Source: Streptomyces violaceoruber (lineage in GTDB: Bacteria; Actinomycetota; Actinomycetes; Streptomycetales; Streptomycetaceae). Taken from it: a stretch of 64,000 bases of DNA. The DNA is taken from contig JODI01000017.1 of assembly GCA_000720805.1 (NCBI GenBank), positions 1-64,000 on the forward strand. Direction: 5' to 3'. Numbering within the stretch: the stretch's first letter is position 1; each line of letters starts with the position of its first letter. The notes beneath the pieces are model-generated. The model was not told the origin of the DNA, did not search any database, and saw only the letters and a list, made by a program, of their open reading frames with translations. This document shows, one piece after another, positions 44,266-53,263 of this stretch. Position numbers and translations under genes: made by a program.

Positions 44266-45981
44266 TCACACAGCGGCGGCCCTGATGACGGCGTCCTTCC
44301 CGTCCCAGGCCCGAACGGGCGCGTAGGAGTCGGGTTCGGTCACGACGTCGATCACGGTGACCCGTCCCGAGGCCAGAGCCTTCTCCAGCGCGGGCCTGAT
44401 GTCCTCGGGGTGCGTCACTCGTATCCCGTCGGCCCCGACGGACCGTGCCACGGCCGCGTGATCGACGGGTGCCAGACCGATGGCCGACGTGGTGGCGCCG
44501 AAGGCGTAGTTCTCGGCATGGCGCTGGTAGGCGAGGATGCCGTTGTTCAGCACGATGACGACCACGGGTACGTCTTCCCGGACCGCGGTCTCCACCTCGG
44601 CCCAGACATGTGCGAAGCCTCCGTCGCCGACGAGGGAGACCACGCGTGCCGCGGGGTGTGCCAGTTTGGCGCCGATCGCCAGTGGCAGGCCCCATCCGAG
44701 GCCGGCCAGACCCCTGGGCGTGAGGAAGCGCTGGCCGGCGCGGCGGGCCGTCAGGTAACTCGTCACCCAGATGGACGAGTAGCTCGCGTCGGCGGTCACG
44801 ACATCGTCGGGCCTCAGCAGCGGGTCGAGTTCCGCCAGGATGCGCTCCGGCGCGATGGGCGAATCGCCCGACGTGGTGCGATCCAGCAGGTTCTCGGCGC
44901 GTTTGCGGCGGCCCTCGGCGATGGACTTCACCAGTTCCGCGGATGCTGCCCTGCGCCGGGTCAGGTCCTGCCGGCCGAGGGCCGCGGTGAGGTCCTGGAG
45001 GGCGGCTCGGGCGTCGCCCACGAGCCTCACCGCCTCGTAGGTGCGTCCGACCTCGAGCCCGTCGACGTCTATGTGGATGTAGGTGGCGTAGGGCGATGTC
45101 AGGCGCCAGCCGTCCGTGCCGTTCTCGTTGGTGCGGGTGCCCACCAGCAGTACGACATCCGCCTCCGAGATCAGTGACCGCTGCTGATGTGCGGGGCCGT
45201 GCTCGCCCGTGACGTTGGCCGCGACGCCGAGCGAGAGCGGGGCGGTCTCGTCGACGGCGCCCTTGCCCATGTTGGTCGTGGCGACGGGGAGGTGGGCGCT
45301 TGCCTGGAGGGCGGCGAGCTCTTGCGCCGCTCCGGAGATGTGCACGCCGCCGCCCGCGATGACGATCGGCGACCGTGCGGCGGCCAGAAGGTGTGCGGCC
45401 TGCTCTACGGCGTCCGCCGAAGGCCTCGGCCGGTCCAGGGGGAATCCGCCGAGATCCCTGGTGCGGCGGAAACGGGCCGGCGGGGCTTCGAGGTTGAGGA
45501 CGTCCTTGGGCAGCAGCAGGACGACCGGTCCGGGACGTCCGCTGTTCGCCATCGTGACGGCGAGGTCGACGTAGTCGTCGGCACGCGCCGGGTCGTCGAG
45601 GCGGCGGGTCCACTTCGAGACCCCGGCGAAGAGCTCGACGTGATCCAGTTCCTGGAAGGCGTTCCGGTCCCGGTCCGCCGACGGGACTTCCTGGACCAGG
45701 ACGAGCATGGGAATGGAGGCCTTCAGCGCCTCTGCCATCGGTGGCACCAGCAGAGTGGCGGCAGGGCCGTTCTGCGCTGTCACCACGTTGATGCGGTTGG
45801 TCAGACGGGAATGGCCGTCCGCCATGGTCCCGCCCGCGTTCTCGGTGCGGTACAGCACCTGACGGATCCCCAGCCGCTCCGCGGCCAGCAGCAGAGCGGT
45901 GGGATTGCTCTGCCCGAAGATCAGATTGATGCCGTGGCGGTGGAGCGCCGCAGCGATGACGTCGGCAACGGTCGTGCTCAT
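44266..45981 (-). CDS. ThDP-dependent decarboxylase/synthase (acetolactate synthase-like)
   Basis: A 571-residue enzyme of the acetolactate synthase/benzoylformate decarboxylase superfamily. It has the N-terminal pyrimidine domain with catalytic Glu in YRTENAGG, a central FAD/transhydrogenase-like domain (PIVIAGGGVHISGA) and the C-terminal ThDP-binding motif from GDGGFAHVWAEV to VIVLNN. It cleaves or forms C-C bonds next to a carbonyl; the exact substrate is not determined. The ILV core ending GLGWGLPLAIGAKLA is intact. It starts at ATG 45981, divergent from the VOC gene. Confidence 0.9.
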   Translation of the reverse strand: MSTTVADVIAAALHRHGINLIFGQSNPTALLLAAERLGIRQVLYRTENAGGTMADGHSRLTNRINVVTAQNGPAATLLVPPMAEALKASIPMLVLVQEVPSADRDRNAFQELDHVELFAGVSKWTRRLDDPARADDYVDLAVTMANSGRPGPVVLLLPKDVLNLEAPPARFRRTRDLGGFPLDRPRPSADAVEQAAHLLAAARSPIVIAGGGVHISGAAQELAALQASAHLPVATTNMGKGAVDETAPLSLGVAANVTGEHGPAHQQRSLISEADVVLLVGTRTNENGTDGWRLTSPYATYIHIDVDGLEVGRTYEAVRLVGDARAALQDLTAALGRQDLTRRRAASAELVKSIAEGRRKRAENLLDRTTSGDSPIAPERILAELDPLLRPDDVVTADASYSSIWVTSYLTARRAGQRFLTPRGLAGLGWGLPLAIGAKLAHPAARVVSLVGDGGFAHVWAEVETAVREDVPVVVIVLNNGILAYQRHAENYAFGATTSAIGLAPVDHAAVARSVGADGIRVTHPEDIRPALEKALASGRVTVIDVVTEPDSYAPVRAWDGKDAVIRAAAV

Positions 45982-46121
45982 GAGGTCTCCCTCTCGGGTG
46001 CTTGCTGTTGAAGGTTCCGGAGATTTCAGATTATGAACTGCACTTCACATGTTGACATGAGGTAGTGATCGAACTAGAGTTCGACGCCAGCGGCCGCGGC
46101 CGCCGGGAAAAGGGGAAATTC

Positions 46122-46688
46122 ATGCACATGTCGAACGGCGGACAGTTCTTCCAGCTCTGCTTCGTGGTCAGGGACCTCGACCAGGCGATGCGCTACTTCT
46201 CCGCGACTTTCGGGGCCGGGCCCTGGTTCCTGAGTTCCACTCCGCCCCAGGAGGTCTCGCGCAGCGTCTATCGCGGTCGGCCCGTGGCGCTCGAAGCGCG
46301 CATCGCGTTGGCGTACGGGGCGGGGATTATGTACGAGCTCGTGTGCCCGGACCCCGGGGACCAGTCCGTGTTCTCCGACCGGCCCGGAGCGGGGGGCTGG
46401 GGTCTGCATCACTTCGGCTTCTCCGTCGAGGACTTCGACGCGACCCTGCGCTCGCTCGAGGAGGCAGGGCGGGAGCCTGTGTTCACCAGCACGACAGCGC
46501 GTGGTTCACGGGTGGCGATGGTCGAGGAGGGGGAACCGCTCGGTGCTCTCAGGGAGTTCGTCGAGGCCATCCCCGAGAGCCTGCGCTTCTACGCCTTCAT
46601 GAAGGCCCAGGCCGACGGGTGGGACCGCTCCGCGCTCGTCTACACCGGTCCCCTGCCCGACGGGGGCCTGACTTCGGAGCCCGCTTGA
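46122..46688 (+). CDS. VOC family protein (glyoxalase/dioxygenase fold)
   Basis: A 188-residue protein with paired beta-alpha-beta-beta-beta modules. FQLCFVVRDLDQAMRYFSAT opens the first module, YELVCPDP supplies a metal-ligand Glu, and GLHHFGFSVEDFDATL opens the second with His. The pattern is like methylmalonyl-CoA epimerases and lactoylglutathione lyases. ATG at 46122 has AAGGGGA upstream; an in-frame start at 46065 would cross the promoter. It is divergent from the ThDP enzyme and probably isomerises or cleaves an intermediate of this pathway. Confidence 0.85.
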   Translation: MHMSNGGQFFQLCFVVRDLDQAMRYFSATFGAGPWFLSSTPPQEVSRSVYRGRPVALEARIALAYGAGIMYELVCPDPGDQSVFSDRPGAGGWGLHHFGFSVEDFDATLRSLEEAGREPVFTSTTARGSRVAMVEEGEPLGALREFVEAIPESLRFYAFMKAQADGWDRSALVYTGPLPDGGLTSEPA

Positions 46689-46730
46689 GGCGACGGCCGA
46701 CCGGCCGGGAAGTGGCCGGCGGCCTGCCTC
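46687..46730. terminator. Bidirectional terminator (VOC/RidA)
   Basis: GGCCG(A)CCGGCC and GGCCGGCGGCC pair over 11 bases with one bulge, extended by GAGGC/GCCTC. It lies between the convergent stops of the VOC gene and ridA. Confidence 0.75.
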
Positions 46731-46744
46731 GCGGACTGCGGTCA

Positions 46745-47149
46745 TCAGTCGACGACTGCGGTTGCCTGGACCTCGACGAGGACGTCGGCCTCGAACAGTG
46801 CCGCCACACCGATCAGGGTGATCGGCGCCGACACCTCGCCGAGTTCCTTGGTAGCCCTGCCGATGCCCTCCAGGAGGGCCGGCATCTTCTCGATGCTCCA
46901 GTCGACGACGTAGACGGTGATGCTGACGAGGTCGGCGAGCGAGGCCTGCGCGGCCGCCAGGGCGGTGGCGACGTTTCGGTAGGCCTGCTCCACCTGCCCG
47001 GCCAGATCGCCGCCCGCCACCGGGTTGCCGGCGGCGTCGCGCGCCACCTGTCCGGCCACATGCACCTGCCGTGTCCCGGTGGCGATCGCCACCTGTCGGT
47101 ACACGTCCACGGGGGGCAGGCCGTCGGGGTTCAGCAAGGTCACGGACAT
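46745..47149 (-). CDS. RidA family (YjgF/YER057c) deaminase-like protein
   Basis: A 134-residue RidA-fold protein with HVAGQVARDAAGNPVAGGDL, QVEQAYRNVATALAAAQASL, VSITVYVVD and the C-terminal block FEADVLVEVQATAVV. The catalytic Arg common in RidA itself (R105 in the enteric protein) is not present: VLVEV replaces the xxxRxxxEI pattern. It may therefore belong to a Rid subfamily with another ligand, often encoded in catabolic operons. ATG follows GGAGAA. Its promoter region contains the TetR-type site at 47199-47218. Confidence 0.88.
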   Translation of the reverse strand: MSVTLLNPDGLPPVDVYRQVAIATGTRQVHVAGQVARDAAGNPVAGGDLAGQVEQAYRNVATALAAAQASLADLVSITVYVVDWSIEKMPALLEGIGRATKELGEVSAPITLIGVAALFEADVLVEVQATAVVD

Positions 47150-47198
47150 GGTTCTTCTCCTTCGGGGGGTCGCTTGGTGGAGACGGACACCATACTAC

Positions 47199-47218
47199 TG
47201 AATCTGAGCTCGGATTCA
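47199..47218. promoter_or_regulatory. Candidate TetR operator 1 (ridA/ligase)
   Basis: TGAATCTGAGCTCGGATTCA is a 20-bp palindrome with one mismatched pair, 50 bp before ridA and about 147 bp before the acyl-CoA ligase gene. It is the best copy of a motif repeated at 48871, 50929 and 54995. Confidence 0.75.
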
Positions 47219-47364
47219 ATACACGGCCGACTGCCGGGCTCCGGCAGTCGAAGGTGTGGTGTCGGACGGCTTCCCGGGATGCATGAAGTTGTAGGACAAT
47301 CCAGGCGCCGAAGGTCAAATGGGATCCACTGTCGCCCATCGGTTCCCCTTGCGCGGAGGCAGTC

Positions 47365-48873
47365 ATGGTCAATGTGGCATCACTCGTGTGGCGGAACGCC
47401 GACACCGGCCCGAGCCGCCCGGCCGTCGGTTCCGACTCACTGGAGCTCACCTTCGGGCAGCTCCGTGAGGCGGGCGGACGCGTGGCCGCAGCGGTTCGCG
47501 CCGCCGGCCTCAAGCCGCTGGACCGCGTCGTTCTGATGGCCCCCACGGTGCCGGAGTTCCCGATCGTCTACTACGGTCTCCACACGGCCGGCGTCACCGT
47601 GGTCACCCTGAACACGATGGCGACGACGGCCGAGATCGCCTATGTCCTGGACGATGCCCGGCCCTCACTGGTCATGGCCTGGGACGGCTTGCCGGACTCC
47701 GGTGCGGCCGCGGCGACCGCCGCGGGCGCCGCCGGTGTCCCGCTGTGGAGGATCGGTCGTGGCGCACACTTCGGCGCCCCGCCGCAGCCCGGCGTATGGG
47801 AGCACCGGCCCGAGGACACCTCGGCCATCCTCTACACATCGGGCTCCAGCGGCCGCCCCAAGGGTGCGGAACTGACGGCGGCCAACCTGGTGGCCAACGC
47901 TGAGGCCTTTTCGACGGTGCTGGGAGTCGGCCCGGGGGACCGGCTGGGGACGGCCCTGCCGTTGTCCCACGTCTACGGCCAGGCGGCCATCATGAACACC
48001 ACGCTGGCGGCCGGCGCATCGCTGCGTCTCCTGCGACGATTCGAACCACGGGCGATGCTCGAGCTGGTACGCGACCACCGGCTGACGGCCGTGGGGGCCG
48101 TTCCCACGATGTGGATCGCGATGCTGCGGGAAGCCGACGCGTTCCGTCCGGAGGACTTCGCGCGGTTCCGGTTCGGGACATCCGGCGGCGCGGCCCTCCC
48201 CGTGGAGGTGCTGCGTGCCTGGCGGGAGCGGTTCGGATGCACGGTCCTCGACGGCTACGGCCTCTCGGAGACCACGGGGGTCGTCGCGTTCAACGACATT
48301 CGCAGGCCGAGGGCCGGGACCGTGGGCGTCGCCCTGCCCGGTGCCGAGCTGCAGATCCGCAAGCACGGTGCCGTACTGCGCCCCGGCGAGGTGGGCGAGG
48401 TGTATGTCAGGGGCGCGACCGTGATGAAGGGGTACTGGAACAAGCCCGAAGCCACCCGCTCGGAACTGAGCGACGGCTGGTTGCGCACCGGCGATCTGGG
48501 GTCTGTCGACGCCGAGGGGTACCTGACCATCGTCGGGCGGTCCAAGGAGTTGATCATCCGCGGCGGCTACAACATCTACCCGCGCGAGATCGAAGAGGTG
48601 CTCTACCGGCATCCGGACATCACGGAGGCGGCGGTCGTCGGGGTTCCCGACGACTACTACGGCGAGGAAGTGGGCGCCGTCGTCACCCTGCGGCCTGGTG
48701 CGGTTCCCGACCCCGAGGCGCTGGGGGGCTGGGCCAGGTCGCAGCTGCCCGCCTACAAGGTCCCCCGCCTGTTCGCGTTCGTGGACGCTCTCCCCAAGGG
48801 GCCGACGGGCAAGATCCTCAAGCGCGCGATCGACCCTGGCGTCCTGAGGGGCCCGGCCGGTCGCAGTCATTGA
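47365..48873 (+). CDS. Acyl-CoA synthetase (AMP-forming)
   Basis: A 502-residue adenylate-forming ligase. Seen are the P-loop LYTSGSSGRPKGAELTAANL, LPLSHVYGQAA, DGYGLSETTGVVAFN, WLRTGDLGSVDAEGYLTIVG, the hinge RSKELIIRGGYNIYPREIEE and the C-terminal catalytic Lys in PKGPTGKILKRAI. It converts a carboxylic acid to its CoA thioester, probably the activation step of the pathway. Residues lining the acyl pocket do not let me name the acid. ATG has GGAGG about ten bases upstream. Confidence 0.92.
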   Translation: MVNVASLVWRNADTGPSRPAVGSDSLELTFGQLREAGGRVAAAVRAAGLKPLDRVVLMAPTVPEFPIVYYGLHTAGVTVVTLNTMATTAEIAYVLDDARPSLVMAWDGLPDSGAAAATAAGAAGVPLWRIGRGAHFGAPPQPGVWEHRPEDTSAILYTSGSSGRPKGAELTAANLVANAEAFSTVLGVGPGDRLGTALPLSHVYGQAAIMNTTLAAGASLRLLRRFEPRAMLELVRDHRLTAVGAVPTMWIAMLREADAFRPEDFARFRFGTSGGAALPVEVLRAWRERFGCTVLDGYGLSETTGVVAFNDIRRPRAGTVGVALPGAELQIRKHGAVLRPGEVGEVYVRGATVMKGYWNKPEATRSELSDGWLRTGDLGSVDAEGYLTIVGRSKELIIRGGYNIYPREIEEVLYRHPDITEAAVVGVPDDYYGEEVGAVVTLRPGAVPDPEALGGWARSQLPAYKVPRLFAFVDALPKGPTGKILKRAIDPGVLRGPAGRSH

Positions 48874-48890
48874 ACCTGAGTCCGGATTCA
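48871..48890. promoter_or_regulatory. Candidate TetR operator 2 (hydrolase)
   Basis: TGAACCTGAGTCCGGATTCA overlaps the ligase stop codon and is followed by CATATACGCT, a plausible -10. It lies 177 bp before the alpha/beta hydrolase and matches operator 1 at 17 of 20 positions. Confidence 0.7.
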
Positions 48891-49066
48891 TATACGCTGG
48901 ACGCGTTCCGTACTCCGTCGCGGGACCTGCCGTGACCGATGTCGGTCATCGGAGTCGGAGTTGAAGTCGGTGCCGGAACGCCGCCAGGCAGCGGCCGAAG
49001 ACCTCCGTCAGCCCGACTCCCGTTCTTACCTCCCTCCCACAGTTCTCCCCGATCAGGAGTGACGCG

Positions 49067-49879
49067 ATGAGCTCGCAGTCCATTTCCGTGGCAGGCACCA
49101 CCCTGCACGTCGACGACACCGACGAGGCCGATCTCGCACCGGTGGTGTGTCTCCACTCGCTGTTCCTGGACAACCGCATGTTCGACGACTTCGTCGAGGC
49201 CGGCCGCGGACAGTTCCGGTTCATCCGCCCCGAGTTCCGGGGACAGGGACGCAGCGCTGCCGCCGATCGGGACGTCCTCACGATGGAGCAGGCGGCCGGC
49301 GACATCGCCGCCCTGCTCGACAAGCTCGGCATCGCGTCGGCACATGTCGCGGCGTCCTCGATGGGCGGTGACGTCGCAGCGCGCCTGGCGGCGATCCGAC
49401 CGGACCTGGTGCGCTCGATCGTCTTCGTGGGCTCGTCGGTGCGCCGGGAGCCGCCCGAGGCGGTCAGCGAGTACGTCGCCTGGACCGACGACTGCGGCGA
49501 GAACGGCTTCACCGGTGAGCGCCTGGACATGCTTCAGCGCGTCATGCTCGGTGAGTCCACCCGCAACGACCCGGCCAAGAAGGACACGGTCCTGCTGTGG
49601 ACCGAACGCCTGGCGGCCCTGCCGACGTCCCTCAAGCCGGCCATGCTCGGGGTGATGCTGCGACACGACGGCGTGGAACTGCTCGGCGACATCACCGCTC
49701 CGTCACTGGTCGTCTCCGGTGAGGAGTGCTGGGTAAGGCCGCGGGAATGGGCCGAGGAACTGGCCGGCGGACTGCGCGACGCCGAGCTGCTGATGATCCC
49801 GAAGGTCGGGCACAGCCCGCTCATCGAGGCCCCGGAGATCGTCATTCCCCGCCTGCTGGAGTTCTTCGCCTCGCACTGA
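49067..49879 (+). CDS. Alpha/beta hydrolase
   Basis: A 270-residue alpha/beta-hydrolase resembling 3-oxoadipate enol-lactonases. The oxyanion strand VVCLHSLFLDNRMFDDF has HS instead of the usual HG. The nucleophile elbow is AASSMGGDVA. The acid lies after the strand APSLVVSGEECW, where Glu replaces the usual Asp, and the His is in KVGHSPLIEAPE. It opens a two-gene operon with the lactonase (31 bp gap) and carries operator 2 in its promoter. It may hydrolyse an ester or enol-lactone of the pathway. Confidence 0.88.
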   Translation: MSSQSISVAGTTLHVDDTDEADLAPVVCLHSLFLDNRMFDDFVEAGRGQFRFIRPEFRGQGRSAAADRDVLTMEQAAGDIAALLDKLGIASAHVAASSMGGDVAARLAAIRPDLVRSIVFVGSSVRREPPEAVSEYVAWTDDCGENGFTGERLDMLQRVMLGESTRNDPAKKDTVLLWTERLAALPTSLKPAMLGVMLRHDGVELLGDITAPSLVVSGEECWVRPREWAEELAGGLRDAELLMIPKVGHSPLIEAPEIVIPRLLEFFASH

Positions 49880-49910
49880 CGTGGCTGAAGGCAGGAGAAG
49901 GGAGCCCTCA

Positions 49911-50870
49911 GTGACCACCATCCCCACCGCGGCCGGGGACATCGACTCCGGTGAACTGGGTCGTACCCTGGTCCATGAGCACGTCTTCGTGCTCGGCGAG
50001 GAGTACCGCAACAACTATCAGGCCGACTGGGACGAGGAGCAGAAGGTCGCTGAAGCCGTCGCCGACCTGAACCACCTCAAGAGCCTCGGCGTCGACTCGA
50101 TCTTCGATCCCACGGTTCTCGGTCTCGGCCGCTACATCCCGAGGATCCAGCAGGTCGCCGCCCGTACCGACCTCAACATCGTCGTGGCGACCGGACTGTA
50201 CACGTTCAACGACATCCCCCAGCAGTTCCACTACACCGGCCCGGGACTGATGTTCGACCAGCCTGAACCGCTGACCGAGCTCTTCATCAAGGACATCACC
50301 GAGGGCATCGCCGAGACCGGTGTTCGCGCCGCGTTCCTCAAGTGCGCCATCGACGAGCCCGGACTGACCCCCGGTGTGGAACGCGTCCTACGGGCCGTCG
50401 CCCAAGCCTCCGTCGAGACCGGAGCGCCGATCACCGTGCACACGCACGCGGCCTCGGAGTCCGGCCTGGTGGCCCAGAAGGTGCTTGCCGAGGAAGGGGT
50501 CGACCTGACCAAGGTGATCGTCGGACATTCGGGCGACAGTACCGACCTCGGCTACCTCACCGCCCTGGCGGACGCCGGGTCCTACCTCGGCATGGACCGT
50601 TTCGGCCTCGACCCGTTCCGGTCCTTCGAGGAGCGCGTGGACACCGTCGTGCGGCTGGTGGCCAGAGGCTATGCCGAAAGGCTGACCATCTCTCAGGACG
50701 CCTCCTGCTTCATCGACTTCTTCGACCCCGAGGCGAAGCGCACCCTCCTCCCGCACTGGAACTACCATCACATCAGTGATGACGTACTTCCGGCCCTGCG
50801 GGAAGCCGGTGTCACCGACGAGCAGCTGAACACGATCCTGGTCGACAACCCGAGGCGCTACCTCGAGTGA
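49911..50870 (+). CDS. Phosphotriesterase-like lactonase
   Basis: A 319-residue amidohydrolase-fold protein of the phosphotriesterase/parathion-hydrolase-related group. Metal ligands are visible in order: LVHEHVF (HxH), FLKCAID (carbamylated Lys), VHTHAAS, VGHSGD and SQDASC (Asp). Relatives are mostly lactonases or amidases; true phosphotriesterases are rare. The GTG start has AGGAGAAGG upstream. It is co-transcribed with the hydrolase, suggesting successive hydrolytic ring-opening steps. Confidence 0.92.
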   Translation: MTTIPTAAGDIDSGELGRTLVHEHVFVLGEEYRNNYQADWDEEQKVAEAVADLNHLKSLGVDSIFDPTVLGLGRYIPRIQQVAARTDLNIVVATGLYTFNDIPQQFHYTGPGLMFDQPEPLTELFIKDITEGIAETGVRAAFLKCAIDEPGLTPGVERVLRAVAQASVETGAPITVHTHAASESGLVAQKVLAEEGVDLTKVIVGHSGDSTDLGYLTALADAGSYLGMDRFGLDPFRSFEERVDTVVRLVARGYAERLTISQDASCFIDFFDPEAKRTLLPHWNYHHISDDVLPALREAGVTDEQLNTILVDNPRRYLE

Positions 50871-50928
50871 TCGCCGCCGTATGCGTTCAGGAGCCGACCG
50901 GGAAACGGACGTCTTATGATGACGGATA

Positions 50929-50948
50929 TGAATCCGAACTCGAAAGTG
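50929..50948. promoter_or_regulatory. Candidate TetR operator 3 (tetR)
   Basis: TGAATCCGAACTCGAAAGTG has one good half-site of the motif (TGAATCCGA), with an overlapping CGGAT-ATGA-ATCCG palindrome (50923-50936). It ends nine bases before the tetR ATG, as expected for autorepression. Confidence 0.55.
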
Positions 50949-50956
50949 GCCCTCTC

Positions 50957-51622
50957 ATGAGCACGACGGACGAGGACCCGGTGGCCTCGATCGGCTCGCT
51001 GACCGAGGTCGCACAGGGCAAGGAGCTGCCCACCACCCGCCGTGGCATGCGCACCCGTGAGGCGCTGGTGAAAGCGGCGCGGGTGGTTTTCGAACGCGAC
51101 GGCTTTCTCAACGCCAGACTCGTCGACATCACCACGGAAGCAAGCTGCTCGATCGGTACTTTCTATACGTACTTCGACAGCAAGGAAGAGATCTTCGCCG
51201 CGGTGATCGAGGCGGCGCGGCACGACATGCTGCACCCCGGTATGCCTCATGTGCCCGAGGACGAGGGCCCGGCCGCTGTCATTGAGGCCAGCAACCGGGC
51301 CTATCTGGTCGCGTACCAACGCAATGCCAAGCTCATGAAGCTGATGCAGCAAGTGGCGATGATCGATCCTCGCTTCGAGGAGGTTCGCGCCCGCAGCGCA
51401 CGCGTCTTCGGTGAACGCAACGCCCGCCGCATCAGGGAGTTGCAGGAACGCGGGCTCGCGGACCCCACGGTCGACGCGGAGCTGGCGTCCCGCGCGCTGT
51501 CGCTGATGGTGAGCAGACTCGCCTTCGAGTGCTTCGCGCTGGAGGAGGGGCCACGCGATCTCGAGGAGATCGTGGCTGTCTGCACCAGGTTGTGGGTGAA
51601 CGGCCTCAGATTGTCGGCCTGA
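50957..51622 (+). CDS. TetR family transcriptional regulator
   Basis: A 221-residue TetR protein. The HTH (about 25-75) reads TREALVKAARVVFERDGFLN, ITTEASCSIGTFYTYFDSKE, then an all-helical ligand domain with FECFALEEG near the end. ATG at 50957 is preferred because the putative operator precedes it; GTG at 50867 would put the operator inside the gene. Lying just downstream of the lactonase gene and upstream of the permease with which it shares the motif, it is the likely repressor of this catabolic cluster. Confidence 0.9.
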   Translation: MSTTDEDPVASIGSLTEVAQGKELPTTRRGMRTREALVKAARVVFERDGFLNARLVDITTEASCSIGTFYTYFDSKEEIFAAVIEAARHDMLHPGMPHVPEDEGPAAVIEASNRAYLVAYQRNAKLMKLMQQVAMIDPRFEEVRARSARVFGERNARRIRELQERGLADPTVDAELASRALSLMVSRLAFECFALEEGPRDLEEIVAVCTRLWVNGLRLSA

Positions 51623-51778
51623 CCGGGCCGGCGGCAGGAAAACCGGGACCGGTACGGCGAACGACTACCGGCCCGGCAAGCTCCGTCCCCGCCGAGTCGT
51701 GCGTCCCCCGCAGCAGGCACAGGCCGGCTGCGGGGGACGCCTTTTGCCCAAGGCCATGAAGTTGGGGCCTGCGGATCA

Positions 51779-52917
51779 TCAGCTCGCTGTCTTGATCTCT
51801 GCAGGGACGGTGATCCCTGCCGTGTTGGCGAGGCGGTGGAGGTCGTCGAGGGTGGCGAGGTGTTGGTCGGTGGGTTGAACGGTGTGTCCGGGTGCGTCGA
51901 GGAGCTGGCGGATGTCTCGTTTCCGCCGGTTGTTGGTGAATGGTGTGACGCTGAAGAGGCGGCGTGGCGACCTGCGGGAGTCCAAGCCGCTGGTGGAGGA
52001 CGGTGGCCAGGTCCGGTCGGCGAGTGTGAGCATGGAGTTCGGCCTTCCAGGCCCGGGTGCGGTAGCCGTTCGAGTCGCCCGCATCCGCGGTGATCAGCAG
52101 CCGCCCGGAGTGCGGATAGGTGCCGCGCCCTTGGCTGTTCCACCAGCGGCGGATGGACTCCACGGCGAACGCGGCGGTGTCGTGGTCCATGCGGACGCTG
52201 ACCCGTCCGGTGTTCGCGGCCAGATCGTAGATCCCTTACGGGATGGCCTTGCCCAGCGCCGGATCCGGGAAGTCGTGCGTCCGCACCTGGACGGGCCCGC
52301 CCTCACGGTGCCACTCGCCGCCGGCGTTCTTGTAGTCGCCGACGACTTCCTTCTTTTGGTGTCGACGCTGACCACCGGGTCCCCGGCGGTCTGGTGCTCC
52401 TTGGCCCGCTCGTTCATATGGCTGGACTGGCCGTCACGGTCCGGGTGGTGCCTGCCTTCGATGGTTTTGGCGAGGCCCTGCAGGCTGAAGCCCTCCTCGC
52501 GAAACAGGTCGGCCACGGTCTCCGCTGAGATGCGGTGGCCCTGCCGGGTCGGCTCGCCGGCAAGGTGACGGGTCGACTTCGTCGTCCAGCGCAGCGGCGA
52601 CATCGGATCAGCCCGCATGTCCGGCTCGACGAGGGCCAGCAGGGCAGGCCGCAGCCCGGGATCCAGATCCACCGCGCGCTTGCGGCCCCCGCCCTCCCTG
52701 CGGACCCGGCCCACGCTGCTGTCCCGGACTCCAGTCCAGCCACTCCGCGGTACACGGTGCCCTCACGCACCCCGGCCGCGCGGGCTACCTTCCGGATCCC
52801 GCCGTGCCCCAGCGACCGGGCCTCCGCTCCTATGGCCAACCGGCGCTGACGCTCGTCCAAGTGCGGGAACAACGCCTGGGACTTCGCGGCCAGAGCCGTC
52901 TCAACCCCCTCCAACAT
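51779..52917 (-). pseudogene. ISAzo13-family transposase, multiply broken
   Basis: On the minus strand, from ATG 52917, pieces in successive frames reconstruct an ISAzo13 transposase: AAKSQALFPHLDERQRRLAI, EARSLGHGGIRKVARAAGVR, SPLRWTTKSTRHLAGEPTRQ, FSLQGLAKTIEGRHHPDRDG, DTAAFAVESIRRWWNSQGRG and LLITADAGDSNGYRTRAWKA. At least four frame changes and small deletions interrupt it. It separates tetR from the permease of the same putative regulon. Confidence 0.82.
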
Positions 52918-53263
52918 CCCCTTACCACAACAACGAAGAGCAACCAGGGAAGCAACGCCTTGTTTCTCCGCAGGCCCTGACTTCATGTCCTTGGCCTTTC
53001 GCCGGCACCTCGTCCTCCGACGGGGGCGACATCGCAAGGTCGGCGGCCATCATGGCGCCCGCCCGACCCTCTACCAGGGCCGGACCGGCCGCGTCCATAA
53101 TGGGCTGGGACGCCGCGAAGGGGCCGCGGGCCGCAAGCGGGCCCTGGCCGTGGACTCCTCGGACTGGTCATCGCGGTCGATGGCGCTTGAGGGACCGCTG
53201 CGGGGCCGGGACATCTGCGAAGTAATCGGCCACGAACTGCTCGCGCTCTACGTTCCCGCGGGT
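52918..53263. other. Non-coding stretch
   Basis: Between the transposase start and the permease stop. Open frames exist on both strands but none shows a recognisable protein or ribosome site. Confidence 0.5.

Noticed and set aside
53041..53263. Plus-strand frame with TLYQGRTGRVHN
   Set aside because: Brief resemblance to a ribosomal-protein-like motif, but not a bacterial family and no start, ribosome site or extended match.
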